This document shows positions 40,446-52,277 of a stretch of 64,000 nucleotides of DNA, piece after piece (within the stretch, counting starts at the first letter, position 1; every line of letters begins with the position of its first letter). Source of the DNA: Cotesia glomerata (taxonomy: Eukaryota; Arthropoda; Insecta; Hymenoptera; Braconidae); the NCBI RefSeq assembly GCF_020080835.1, contig NC_058165.1, positions 10,423,813-10,487,812 of the forward strand. Direction: 5' to 3'. The translations under genes and the position numbers were made by a program. The notes beneath the pieces were generated by a model, which saw only the letters and a program-made list of their open reading frames with translations, was not told where the DNA came from and searched no databases.

Positions 40446-43178
40446 AAGTTTTACTTGAAAATCGTGAAGTTATGTACACAATACGTAATTTATGTTTCAA
40501 AAATCAAAATATACATTTCACTATAAATGATTTATTATTACAAATACAATTCAAATTATTTAAATAAGTTAATTTGGAATAGAAAGATTTAGCATTTAAG
40601 TCCCCGAGCAATAGGCCACCGAAGCACCACAGTAATAATGAAACCTCTCACGATCAATTTATAGAGTCAATAACAATCGTTTTTAATTTAGTGAAATACA
40701 TATGAATATATACCGCTGAAAACATTATCAGTATATATGCATAGAGTATTTTATCGATCGATAGGTAAAATTAAGGCTAATTTGAATATTGAAAAATTTT
40801 ATATTTTCGGAAAACAATGAGCCTTAGATTATTTAGACCGGCAGAATTTAACCGCAGCAGCAGAGGTATTTTGGACGAGGTTGGAGTGCGACGTAGTGTA
40901 TTGATTAATAACTAAATAAAAAACATCGAATTACTTTTGACATTACGGACGAATAATCACTGCACTCGGTCTATTTATTCACGTTCCTCGTGCACTCAGA
41001 TCGGCCCTCGTAAATGTAATGAACATTCAAGACACAAGCACGTAATCATTTTATCGAGTAATTGTACTTAAATCAATAAATATATTCAAATGATATCAGT
41101 ATTAATATGCAAATTATTATTTAAACGGCATCCAAAAGTCCACAATACGACTGCAGTGATGCCTATTCTGGATTATTATCTTGTAATTTTCGAATTTTTG
41201 TTATCGTGTCTAATTATTTTAAACAATAAAATCTATTTATTTATTTTTATAGAAAAACCTACAAAAATTTTAATAACACATCGGTTAGTTTTTTTTTCCG
41301 TTATTAATATTATTAAAAAAAAATTTATTCTGATAAATTCTCGCGATTAGTTTTTGTGTCGCTGATCGATCTTTATGCCATCCATGTGCCTACATAATAT
41401 CCAGAACGGGTTGGACGGTTCAGCCACTGCCGAGAATTTAATTATCCTTCGCTCTGTAAGGTTAATTAAAGTTTAATCAAAATTAAAAAAAAAATTTAAT
41501 ATACAAATAATTGTTGTTATTCTTATTATTAAAATATGAAAAGAACGAAGTATAGTACAGAGCACAGGATAAATGAGAGATAAATTAGTGAGAGGAACTG
41601 GGGTAATCGCTTTGGTGACAGTGAATCTTTTTTGATTGCTTCCGTTTCAGTGCTTATAATCGTCAAGTGAAGCAAGCAAAAAAGAGCTTCACATGCACAT
41701 ATCTCGTTTATAGTACGGAAAAAAATTCGTCATTTTTTTTCTTATATTTTTTTTTTATTATTGTAGCAATGAGAGCTTAACAGAAGTATTTTCCTGTACA
41801 TTTATATTTTAAAATACTTGTCACACTTTAATTGTCGTGTTTATTCAATGGAAGATTATTATTTTTCTGGGAAATAAAATTGTTTGTTTTTTATAAAAAT
41901 AGCAGCAGGGTCAGCTTAAAAATACCTAGATTTAGAGCTGTTTAAATTTTTTAACTTTATACTGTTTTCTGAATTGAAACAGTGCTCGTTCGAAATGTTT
42001 TTCAATTGAGACGCTTAGAAAGTGTTTAATTTAACAATTTACTGTTAATTAAAGTATTGAAATTAATTTGACAAAAATAAAATTCACGTTACAGTTTTTA
42101 ATTTTTAAATTTCACAAATATAGTAACTTGCTCCGTTTGAAACTTCGTAGTACGAAACCATCTTGAAGAAATTTAACCAAAATTGTAAAACCGTAAAATT
42201 AATACTTAGAATTTTATTTAATGGAAATATTAATGAAAATTGTCATTTTTCAAATTTTTTGTTTGAAGCGTTTTTTATAACTATAAAAATAGTTATACGT
42301 CATTAAGCCAGAAGAGACAATTTTCCGATAATGTCAATGTTGCGAAATGAAGGTACGCTTAAGATTTGTGGCGCGGATTTACGAAAATGCGTGTAAATTT
42401 ATATTATTCATATTTTTTGTCATTATAGCTCAGGAAGTTAAATTTGAGATACTGGTATATTAAATTATTTAATAAATGCTAAACAATATTTTTATTAAAT
42501 GCACAATAATAACCTAAGTACAGTGTAAAATCAAGTGCGAGTAAATTTTTATCTTTGAACGCGCACTTGGCGTAAGACACTACCGCGTGTCTGGAAAATA
42601 ATCATAAAGAACATCAACTTATCGTTAATTTATAAATTGAAGAAACTTTGAAACTTTAAATTCAATAAAAAATCTTATTTTGAAATAAATAAAGTTTGTA
42701 GTATGACAAAATAGCAGGCATGCGAACTAAATGGACTCATTCAATTATGTATTACGTTATATACAGTAGATTGATTTTTTTGGATATTAAAAACTGTTCA
42801 CCGAATGTATTAACATTTTCGTGCATTTATGCATAAATTTTGAATAAAATCTGCGCAAATTAATATCATAACACAAAAAAAAAAAAAAAAAAAAAACAAT
42901 TTTATTTTCTCGTTTGGATTTTTTTACCATTGAATGTAATAACTCTTAATAAATTCCTGCAGTGATTGAACCTCCGGCGAAAAGCACAACAATGATAGAA
43001 AAATTTAATCGAATAATTAGCATGAAAGACAAATTTTTATCTGCAATTAATCATCAACAATTAAAACTCTCGCTACAATAAGAAAAATAATATTTTTCCG
43101 TATTTTAAGAAAAAAAGAAAAAAAAAGCCGAAAAATGAATAACGTGGATGGTCTCCTTGTCCTCTGTATTTTCTGTAG

Positions 43179-43428
43179 GTCGACAAACTTAAACGCGTGC
43201 GGCGAGTCAGTGTCGACGCTGACCCGTTGCAGCCCGCTGAACCCGCAACCACAACCTCATCATCAACCACTTCCTACGCAAGTAACCCCCGTGACAGTCA
43301 CCTCGGAGCAGGTCCACGAGGCACCCTCGAATCGTGACCGTGACCACCATGCACTACATCTCGATAATCGAGATTACGAGAGCGTGTTTATCATAGAGAG
43401 GCGGAACAGTAAGCCCAATCTCCGCTAA
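43179..43428 (+). CDS. tutl: optional or alternative turtle cytoplasmic exon
   Basis: It follows a strong acceptor (cctctgtattttctgtag, 43178) and is phase-2 compatible with the donor at 38025. The frame then reads STNLNACGESVSTLTRCSPL, a Pro/Gln/His-rich run (NPQPQPHHQPLPTQ), HHALHLDNRDYESVFIIERR and stops at 43428 after KPNLR. A consensus donor, a|GTAAGC, occurs at 43409, seven codons before the stop. The exon could end there (phase 1) and splice to an internal AG at 51086-51087 of the last exon, or run to its own stop. It is clearly richer in G+C than its surroundings. A different frame is also open for about 50 codons (VDKLKRVRRVSVDADP), so frame choice rests on phase. Confidence 0.55.
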
Positions 43429-45360
43429 CCAGACCAATTAAAGTTTCAACCCGGACCGCAGATAAACGCAGTCACACCACCTTACAGTGATTTACCATCT
43501 AGCATGACCGACCAATTGATTTATTGACTGATTTTGTTTAACTATTCAATGATAGAGTGCATAACTAATGAACAATGTACGGACGAACTAAGAAAAGATA
43601 AAAGATATATTAAATTATTATCAACACTCCGCTCTGCAATGTTTACTACCTCTGCTAATTAATAGGACCTACTAATCTACCATCGATACCTACTGTCTAC
43701 TACTTAGTCATGAGATGATTGTCATGAGTGATAACTCGAACTATAGATGTCAGATGAACATTCAGGCAATACAGGCAAAACTAGGACTCATTAGTTCTTC
43801 CAGTCAGTACCCAGAGCTTATCTTCGCTCGGCGGCCTAGGGAGTACATAGATTTTTTAGTTTTTTTTTTTATCAATTTTAATATGTGGTCATATATTTAT
43901 CAACATTTGTTATTTTGGCCACATTTCCCTTTTTTATTATTATCAGTATTGCTATTTATGCATTGAGAAAAACGCTTGATTCAAGAAAAATTTTTCCTTC
44001 AATATTGATGTTTCAAAATATTCAGGAAATTAATTCGCTCTAATATAATTAATGAGCTACAAATTAAAACTCTTCGATAAACTGAAAATTTTTCAGATTT
44101 TTACTATTTTCTAATGAGATACATCCGTACTTTGTCCAAGAATTTCTTTTTCAAAAAATAAAATACTGTATATTTTATATAATATTTAGATTTTAGAAGC
44201 AGTATTACTTCATAATGAATTTTACATAAAATCATTATAATTTTCTGAAAAATATGTAGAAAAAAAATGAACTAAATTTCATGAAATTTTTTTTATACTT
44301 GAATCGCAGATTGTAGATTATAAAAAAGCTTTTGATAAATAAAAGTAATAACACAAAACATTTGATGGAATTTTTCGATAGAAGTTGATAATTTTGTATA
44401 AGCACTTTAACTATAAAAAATTGAATAAAAAGAACGATATAAAACTTCTACATAATCCAAAATCTGCATTAACATAAAAAAATTCACGAAATTCGGTTTA
44501 TAGATTTTTTCTTTATTTTTATAAAAAAATTGTAATGATTTTATGACAAATTTATTTTACAGTTATAATTATTTCAAAATCTAAACTCCGCAGAAAATTT
44601 TAAATGAATCAATTTTTTTTTTGCACGAATCATATAAAATTCATAAGAGAAAAAAAATTATTGTTAGTTTTCGACAATTATTCTTGGATGAAAAATTTTA
44701 TGGTATCGATTGGAGATAATATGCTTTTAAATAAAGTCGAAATAGTTATCGACTGAAGATAATGGTTTATTGAACCAAGATTACAAGATCCAAGATAAAA
44801 AATTTTCGGTTGTCTTCAAAATAAGTTCTTGGATCAAGATAGTTTTTCTATCAGTGTACTTTCTGTTTTAATGATATGTGTCGAACTTGTGCAATCACTA
44901 GTTTATTGCTAGAATTCATTATCATAAATCGTGTATAATATATGTTGGTAGCTATAGTGAACATGGTGGTAAAATGGAGTAAAGGATGTAAAGAATAATT
45001 TGTTGTTGAGATGTATGGTATAGTTTAGTTGGCTAATTTAGTTAATTAATGGTAAATGTGCGCTAAATATATTGTTGAGATTATAATGGATTTGCGATAG
45101 AATAAATCTCAATGCAACGCTTCGACTGAAGAATTGTTGGGGAGATTAAACGGAAACGATTTAAAATAATCAGTTAGTCTGGATGGAATTTACGGTTTCA
45201 AAAGCTTTTAAAGTTGTTCGAAGTTTTATCAATGTTAAATTTAAGTAGAGTAAAAATGTCTTTTAGAACGTAACTTATTTCGAGTAAAAAATGATCATTT
45301 ACTGCTGACAATCCTAACGTTGATGCAATTTCAATGAATTAACGAATAAAAAAAATGACA

Positions 45361-45637
45361 CACGGAAAAAAGAAAACAGGAATAACTACAGTATAAAATG
45401 TAAAATCGGTCCTGTCGTAATAAAAACTAGAAAAATTACAGTTTGAAATAACATTTTTCTAAATTAAATTTTTTAATTTAATTTTCAGAGCTTTCAATGT
45501 AAATATTACACTGTACAATGTAATTCTTATAAAATCTGTAATAATTACAATCTGAAACTGTAATTTTTCCAGTTTTCATCACGAAGCGCAACGTTGCATT
45601 ATATACTGTAATTTTTCGAGTTTTCTTTTTTGCGTGC
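45361..45637. mobile_element. inverted-end MITE (CACGGAAAAAAGAAAAC)
   Basis: The left end CACGGAAAAAAGAAAACAGG and the right end GAGTTTTCTTTTTTGCGTG are inverted. The interior repeats TACAGTATAAAATGTAA-like motifs in both orientations. A relative of the 28506-29159 element. Confidence 0.6.
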
Positions 45638-46924
45638 ATAAATATATTGATAAAAAAATTTTACATACAAAGACATCACGTGCATATTCGGCCGATTATA
45701 TCAAACGGTAACAGTACAATTGCCTACTGCTTCAATGCTTATGGATCAATTGTTTCAAATAATAATTGCAGGTTCATTTGTGCGTGTATAAAAATATCGC
45801 TTGTAGTTCAATTGCTGCGAACAATCATTGTGAAATTAGTAAAGAGGAATTGATTGTGCTTTTGATTATAAGCAGTAGGTGAACATGCAATCCTTTTCTA
45901 CATGTTATTGAGCAATTTGTAATCGTTTGTATCAGCTGATCAATAAGCAATTGTGCATAGGCTTTTGGTATAATCCGTAAAAATTATCCAGGCTGCTCAC
46001 CAAAGTTTCTTTACAGTTATCTTCTTTTACGCTTAATAATTAGTTAGTTGATTGATTTGTGATACAAATAACAAATTTTTGAGCTTTTGAAGGCAAAAAT
46101 TAAAGCTTAAGTTTCTAGAAAAAACTAATTCTGATTAGATTTTAATCAGCGTTGATAGCTATATAGTTCGATAGTTTCCAGTGCATTATTACTTGTAACG
46201 TTTGTTGGTAAATTAAACTCACTCTAGTCAAAGAGATACAAATCAAAAAACTAATGCATTATATATCTCAGTTTAACACTAAATTCACGAGAAAAAAAAA
46301 TAATCATGACCATTATCATCATCATCTTCACGAAAATAATTACGATCATGATGACCATTATCGTAATCATCATAATGGTGAAAATTATAGTGATAGTTAA
46401 TGATAGTAATTACGGTGATGATTATTATAATGACGATGATGTTAGTGATAAATTAGATTCTCTTAGTACCTTTTACGAGAGATTCCTACCATATATCGAA
46501 ATTCAAAGACATCCAATCATACGATTTAAAACAACAAATTTAAGATTTTACCATCATCTTCTCACATCAGATAGTTTCTTACTTTTAACATCAAATTCTC
46601 TGCAATAACAATGAACAGCATAAAAATATAAAATTGATAAAACTAGTTGATTTGATACTTGTTTGAGTACATACCATAATACTAATATATATATATATAT
46701 ATATATGATAATATACTCGAGTCTAATAACTTAACAATTATAACTCTAAATCTGACTATTCTTGATTTTTATTCGTTTCAGTTTCTCAATTTTAGACGAT
46801 CAATAAAAATGAAATACACTCATACACCGCACTAAATAAAAGTAGGTACCCGGTTTCTCCTGTGCACAGCTGCTGCCGCTATCCGGATTTTCATTGTCGC
46901 TCTTTCTTATTTTATATTATTGTA

Positions 46925-46928
<4 letters not shown>

Positions 46929-47013
<85 letters not shown>
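46929..47013. repeat. (TA)n microsatellite
   Basis: More than 40 TA units. A shorter tract lies at about 46685-46706, and ATC/ATT-type triplet runs at 46306-46440. Poly-Tyr/Ile ORFs here are artefacts. Confidence 0.95.
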
Positions 47014-47017
<4 letters not shown>

Positions 47018-47903
47018 GTATATTCTTTTTTAATTTTATTATTTTCATTTTTGTTTGCACGATACCACTCAAAGTCTATCGCGTCCTTCATTATTAGAAT
47101 TCGATAATCGATATTTATTTTATGAATACTATTCAGCAATACAACAATATTGCTCGGGTTTTGTTGAAAAATAAAAAAATAAAATTAATTATTTTTATTC
47201 TTTGTTTATTCTATTACTTCCTTGACTTAATTTTCTAAGCTTTTATGCTGTTTTTCGACTTTATTTTTGTATGCACGACAAAAATATATTATTTTTGCTA
47301 TTTTAGTGCTTAACAAAACTATTCTCATAAATTCATAAAATAAATTACTTAATATTATTTTAGTGTGTATATAACACTTGAATTATTGACTTGTTATAAC
47401 TTTTTTCTCCAAAAAATTAAATTTCTTCAGAAAGTTATTTGTATTAAATTTTATAGGAGATTGCACAGCACAGTTACAACTTTTTGTTAAATCTTGTTGA
47501 AAAGTTTTTAATATTTATTGGTCGACGAGTTTCGATTAAAATTTTACTCTAAGTACTAAAAAATATACTTATCGTGACCCGGATTATTTTATATTACCTA
47601 TAACGAAGAATTTTGGGTATTTAATATAAAATAACTTGAAGAAATTATTCGATTCAAGAAGAATATTTTATTCAAAATTCCAGTCTTGTTTTAAGATATT
47701 AAAAAAAAAAAATTAGCTGAAAATTTTACTTTAACGAAACACTTTACGGTTTAACATACGTTATAACGTTAGTTCAAGACATTACGGACTTATTTAAAAA
47801 ATGCCGTTAAAATCAAAAAAGGGTCTTAATATATTTTAAAATTTTCTGCTTTGATGGAGAATAACATATTTCTGAATCAAGTAATCATAATTACTGACCG
47901 AAG

Positions 47904-48171
47904 ATATTGGTGTCTTAACAGCCGAGACCATCTTTTTCTCGCTTTGCTCTCACGGAGTTTAACGAAACTATCTCTGTTGCACTCCCGACAGCAGAGCAAT
48001 TGCAGTTTCGATTGGTTTCACGAAACGAATGAAATTTTCGAAAAAAACTCTTTGTGGTGAAATAGTTTATTAAATTATCTATTATCTCTAAAAACGTTTT
48101 TTCAAAATTTCCATTCGTTTCGCTAAACCGATTGAAACTGCAATCACTGGTCTCGCCTGTTAAGCCAATAT
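47904..48171. mobile_element. palindromic MITE
   Basis: The left arm has TATTGGTGTCTTAACAGCCG and GCAGTTTCGATTGGTTTCAC. The right arm inverts them as AAACCGATTGAAACTGCAAT and CGCCTGTTAAGCCAATA. The 69-codon ORF at 47851-48060 lies across the left arm and is not a gene. Confidence 0.7.
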
Positions 48172-49899
48172 GCCGAAATTCAAGACAAAAAATTGAAATA
48201 CGACAACTGGTGAACTTTTTTAGAAAGATTATTTCTCTTGAATCAAGACTGATTATTTATTAATCTTGGACACTTTTACAAATTTTTTTCTAAAATTTGA
48301 CAGTCAAAATAATTATCTACTACTATAAAATAATTATAAATGAGAATACTTTTGTTTTTACACTTTCTCAACTAATCGCTTAAAGTTAAATCACATAACA
48401 GTGTTAATATTGTTTATTACAAAAATCCTTCTATAAATATGTGTCTTCCTCTTTATAAAGCGACGCACATTGAAAAACTCGTACACTATTAAAAATAACA
48501 TTTGTATTTTAAAATAAAATGTGGGTCACATCACATCTATTTGCTCCCTAATATCACCGCCTAGATAATGTAATTTTTAATTATTTTAGAATTTAGTAAT
48601 CTATTTATTATTATCATTATTAATACTGCCATTATAATTATAATAATTATTATTATTGATCTAATATTATTATACTGCTATTATTATTTTTACTATATTA
48701 TTATTAGTATCACAATTATTTTTTTGTGAATGTAATCGTTGTGTTACAAAAACTTCTCTCTCCCCGATCTTTCCCTGCTGCGCCGGACCCGAAGGAGGAA
48801 AAAAGGTGACAATATACGGTGCACCTTGTAAAAAGTCCACAATTGCTACCACGAAATAAATAAAAATAATTAATGTTTAATATAAATAAAAAAAAAATTT
48901 AATGAAAAAAAAATTCACAAAAAAAATAAATAATTGAATGATAAAATTGGAAATTAAAAAAAAAAGATCATTTGAGGGATTAAAAAAAATCCATTCACTG
49001 CCACCACTGAAAATTCCTCACTTTTCACGACCAATTTTGCACAAGAATGCGCATGTGCATGCTACCCCGCCTGCATCCTAAATTCGAGTTGATCAAATTT
49101 ATGAATTTTAACTAACATAATTAATTGTTGTTCTTGTTTATTTGTGTTTATTATTACGTCGTTGCACGTATTTGTCACTACGATATAGTGAGACATTAAT
49201 TGATGAGACCAATTGATTTTCTACTGAATCAACAATTTATATTATTGTATGTAATGATTGAAAAAACCAAAAATTATTCTTACTTAAAAAATTTACAAAA
49301 TAATTTCATTGTACACTCAATAAATTCATTTCAGAATTTTCGTTTGAAGCTCATGCATGGTAAAATATTTTTTCAATTTATTTTTACATATAGGCTTTAA
49401 GAAAAATTATGAAAAAATGTTTAATCTATAAAATTATTAAAAAATTTCTTAAATAGTTGAAAAATTTTATAACAATTTTGATTGCTCTATTTTTAAAAGA
49501 AAAATAATTTCTTTGTTTTATAAAAACTATTTGTAGTGCGAAAAAGAAAGATTAATTGATCACTTTACGTGGTTATTTTGATATTTTAGGCAAACAAATT
49601 ATTCTTATAACTTAATTGGGAAACTGAAAAAATTTGGTTAAGAACCAAATAAATTTGATTAAGATCTTCTTGCGGTGCTTTAAAAAACTTTTGAAAAGAA
49701 TATAATTCAAAGAAAAATGAGCTTCTATATTTAGTTTTTGAACTATAGTGTTTATTTAAAAATTCATCAACGTTCCAAAAATTTGAACTAATTTAAAGAA
49801 ACTGTAGTAAATTAGTCTTAATCAAGAAAATTCCGGGTATTTCTTTTTCTAATTAAATTTGGAATGTTGCCAACCAATACGGAGCGTAATAATTGTTAG

Positions 49900-50491
49900 T
49901 AATTTTGTTCTTAAGCGCTCAAAACTATACATTACGTTTTTGAGCTGTTCGAGCTCAAAAATATTATTTTTGTGTCAATTTGAGCTCTTCGAGCTCAAAA
50001 CTCTAATAGCAGTTTAATAAAACACAATTTTTGAATTTTCAAACGGCAATAACTTTTGAATGAATGAACCAATTTTCACACGGTTGGCGGCATTTAACGC
50101 AGTTTTTGAAGCTCCATGAAAAATTTTCAAGTTTAAATCGATCAAGCCAAGAATTTTGAAGTAATTCCGAAAAAACACTTTTTTCGGTTTTCTTTCGACA
50201 ACGATAACTCATGAACGAATCAACTGATTTTGACCGGGCTTGCGGTGATCGACGTAGTTTTTGGATCTTAAGAGCTGATCAGATTTTGGAATTGATCGGT
50301 GAAGCCATTTAAAAGTAATTCCAAAAAAACCTCATTTAAAAAAATTTTTTTTTGTAGTTTTTTTGAGATTTCTCAAAATCTACTGGTTCGAATCGGTCCA
50401 AATAGTATTCAAAATCTAAGTTTGGTGAAGCCCTTTCGAATGGCACCAACCGCGATTAAATCGGTCAAGCCGTTCAAAAGTTATATGAGGG

Positions 50492-50535
<44 letters not shown>

Positions 50536-50672
50536 CATCGCGAAAACAATCAGGGAAGCTTCCTAGGACCTCAAAACGTCAAGATCTGATGAGAACTCGA
50601 TTTTCGAAAAACGGGGTAAAATCAATAACTTCCCGATTTTTGAAAATTTTCAATTTTCTTAGCGGGAAGTTA
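49900..50672. repeat. F1 repeat copy without retrotransposon
   Basis: In inverse orientation to the 30.7-36.9 kb copy: body blocks (GGTTTTCTTTCGACAACGAT, TTGACCGGGCTTGCGGTGAT), then (CA)n at about 50494-50534, then the end AACTTCCCGATTTTTGAAAA...TTAGCGGGAAGTTAA. It shows F1 carries its own AC microsatellite. The left end is not clear. Confidence 0.7.
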
Positions 50673-51064
50673 AAAAATTGAAGGATTTAAAAAACTCGCC
50701 TATGCAAACTTTGATCAAAGTTCTATTATATCTCAGAAAATAATTCCTAGAATACATAAAAACAGTTAAATTTTCTTGTTACTCAAAAATTAAAAAAAAT
50801 TCATATTATTTCAAGTGATCAATTTCTTCTCTCATCGTATAATTAATATAAATAATATTGTTTCATTTAATCACTTTGGTAGTTTTCTCCGTTTTCTAAC
50901 CAAGAACTTGAAAAGAAAACATAATTTGCAGAATAATTAAATATTGTACAATGAAAGCTTAATTAAAAAATATCAACGAACAAACTATCTTATTACCTGA
51001 ATGTCTCGCTAAATCGTAAAAGTTTATTTCCAACGAAAACTAACCTGAACATAATTTTGTATAG

Positions 51065-52277
51065 ATCTAGAAAAAGCCGAGTACCAGGTTTGAATCTTCT
51101 CCGAGAGATCTTGGCCGCAGACAGCCCGGACACTTATCGGTGCCGGCCTCTCAGCAAGATATCCCGAGCAGCAGACGGCCGTTTTGTAATCGCAGATTCC
51201 GTGCTCAGTTCAGCAAACAACAGCATCCTCGATGCATCTAGCAGCGACGACGGTGGTTTCCTTCCAAAATCAAGCCGCCTGAAATCATCCTGGCGACTTC
51301 CTCTGGTGGGTACCAGCCAAATGAGCCTGCGCTCCGACGGCAGTGGAGTTTCAGTGAGCATGCCTCCCTCAGCGTACCTCGGCATCACCAATCCGCTGAT
51401 GCAGCCAATGCCAACAATCTGCGCCATATCCCCTGGATTCTTCGCCAGTTCCCCTAACGCTCCAGTTTCTGTTCCCTGGAGCCCCACAACGACCATGTAC
51501 CTCAGCGATTTGAGCTCAGTCCGACAGCCATCTTCAGTAGAGCGATCTTTTCCAACTCCTCCAGTCTACCACCAGCAGCTAAGACACCTCCATCAACGCT
51601 ACAGCCAAGAATTGCCATCACTGAAAGCAATCCACGCAGAGTCCCAACGATTTATTCCAGTGCATCCTTTGGCAACTTCATCTCCGCCTCAAAATGCTGG
51701 TAGACCACGTGCCAGACTGCCCCCTCGTCACGCCAAACACGCGCGATCTGCTCCAGAATTAGCAGCGTCTCCAGATCTCCATTTGTCAGAAACCTCACCG
51801 GAGAGCCGCTCGAGCAGTTCCGGTTTTGGCAGCAAAAATACTTCGCAACAGAATCAAAGCTCACGGAGTGGCAGTACTGTTGCTGAATGGCGACCTCCGC
51901 CTTACCGACCGCCACCCCCACCACTGCTGGACCGATGGCTTAAACTCCAAGACCAGCCGGTTAAAATTCCTCATGGTCATCCGGCGGTAGATGTTGGTAG
52001 TGTGGACGGACACTACGAATTTGATCCTGTTTCTTGTACTCCGACGCCAACTTCAGCGTCAACTCCTACAAGGGAAGAACGACCGCCTGTTCATCACATT
52101 CACATCCAGCTACCGATTCACCAGGTTCACACTACCACCACCACCCATCACCAACCATCGAGGTACTCTAGAGACAGCATTGAGGCAAGGGTCCAGGCTA
52201 TGAAGGCTGAGTTTCATCAGTTTAGACAGAGACAGGCCAGAAGGAAACGAAGTGCCCAGTTAGAGAGTGCTTGCTGA
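51065..52277 (+). CDS. tutl: turtle terminal exon: cytoplasmic tail
   Basis: 404 codons, ending QLESAC and TGA. The acceptor is tttgtatag at 51064; the first base completes a Lys codon from the exon ending at 38025 (phase 2). It reads SRKSRVPGLNLLREILAADS, then a Ser/Pro-rich, probably disordered tail with SKSSRLKSSW-like basic patches. The family hallmark SPESRSSSSGFGSKNTS lies around codons 255-271. A proline run follows (PPPYRPPPPPLLDRW, a possible SH3/WW or EVH1 ligand), then HYEFDPVSCTPTPTSAST, a His-rich stretch, and a basic helix (IEARVQAMKAEFHQFRQRQA). A second possible acceptor is the AG at 51086-51087, in phase with the optional 43-kb exon. Codon use is much richer in G+C than the flanks. 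Confidence 0.93.

Larger units (their letters stand above)
38026..51064 (+). other. 13-kb turtle intron region before the terminal exon
   Basis: It contains a large foldback element (38489-39480), a degenerate tandem repeat with a MITE inserted (39905-40445), an optional coding exon (43179-43428), MITEs at 45361-45637 and 47904-48171, (TA)n tracts, and an F1 copy (49900-50672). Segments 40450-43170, 43430-45360, 45640-46680, 47015-47900 and 48175-49900 are AT-rich with no gene I can support. A GC-richer patch at 48750-48850 is unexplained. Confidence 0.8.
35..52277 (+). other. tutl: turtle (tutl) gene span, 5' end missing
   Basis: This is one transcription unit running left to right, with eleven coding exons plus one optional exon. 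Domain order is Ig1 (partial), Ig2-Ig5, two fibronectin III domains, one transmembrane helix and a long low-complexity cytoplasmic tail, which is the Turtle/Dasm1/IgSF9 architecture. Diagnostic strings include PPTNQTKLEG (Ig3), YVTWTKDKRLLEPYQ (Ig4) and SSSSGFGSKNTS (tail). In Drosophila, Turtle is a neuronal surface protein acting in dendrite and axon branching, photoreceptor axon tiling and coordinated behaviour, and it binds Borderless; that is family knowledge. The exon lengths listed here sum to 3426 nt, a multiple of three, with phase agreement at every junction. Signal peptide, the start of Ig1 and the promoter are outside the window. Confidence 0.93.

Noticed and set aside
46306..46608. 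100-codon ORF rich in Ile/Asp/Tyr
   Set aside because: It runs over degenerate ATC/ATT triplet repeats and has no domain features.
47851..48060. 69-codon ORF
   Set aside because: It covers one arm of a palindromic MITE; the inverse arm disrupts the same reading, so coding is unlikely.
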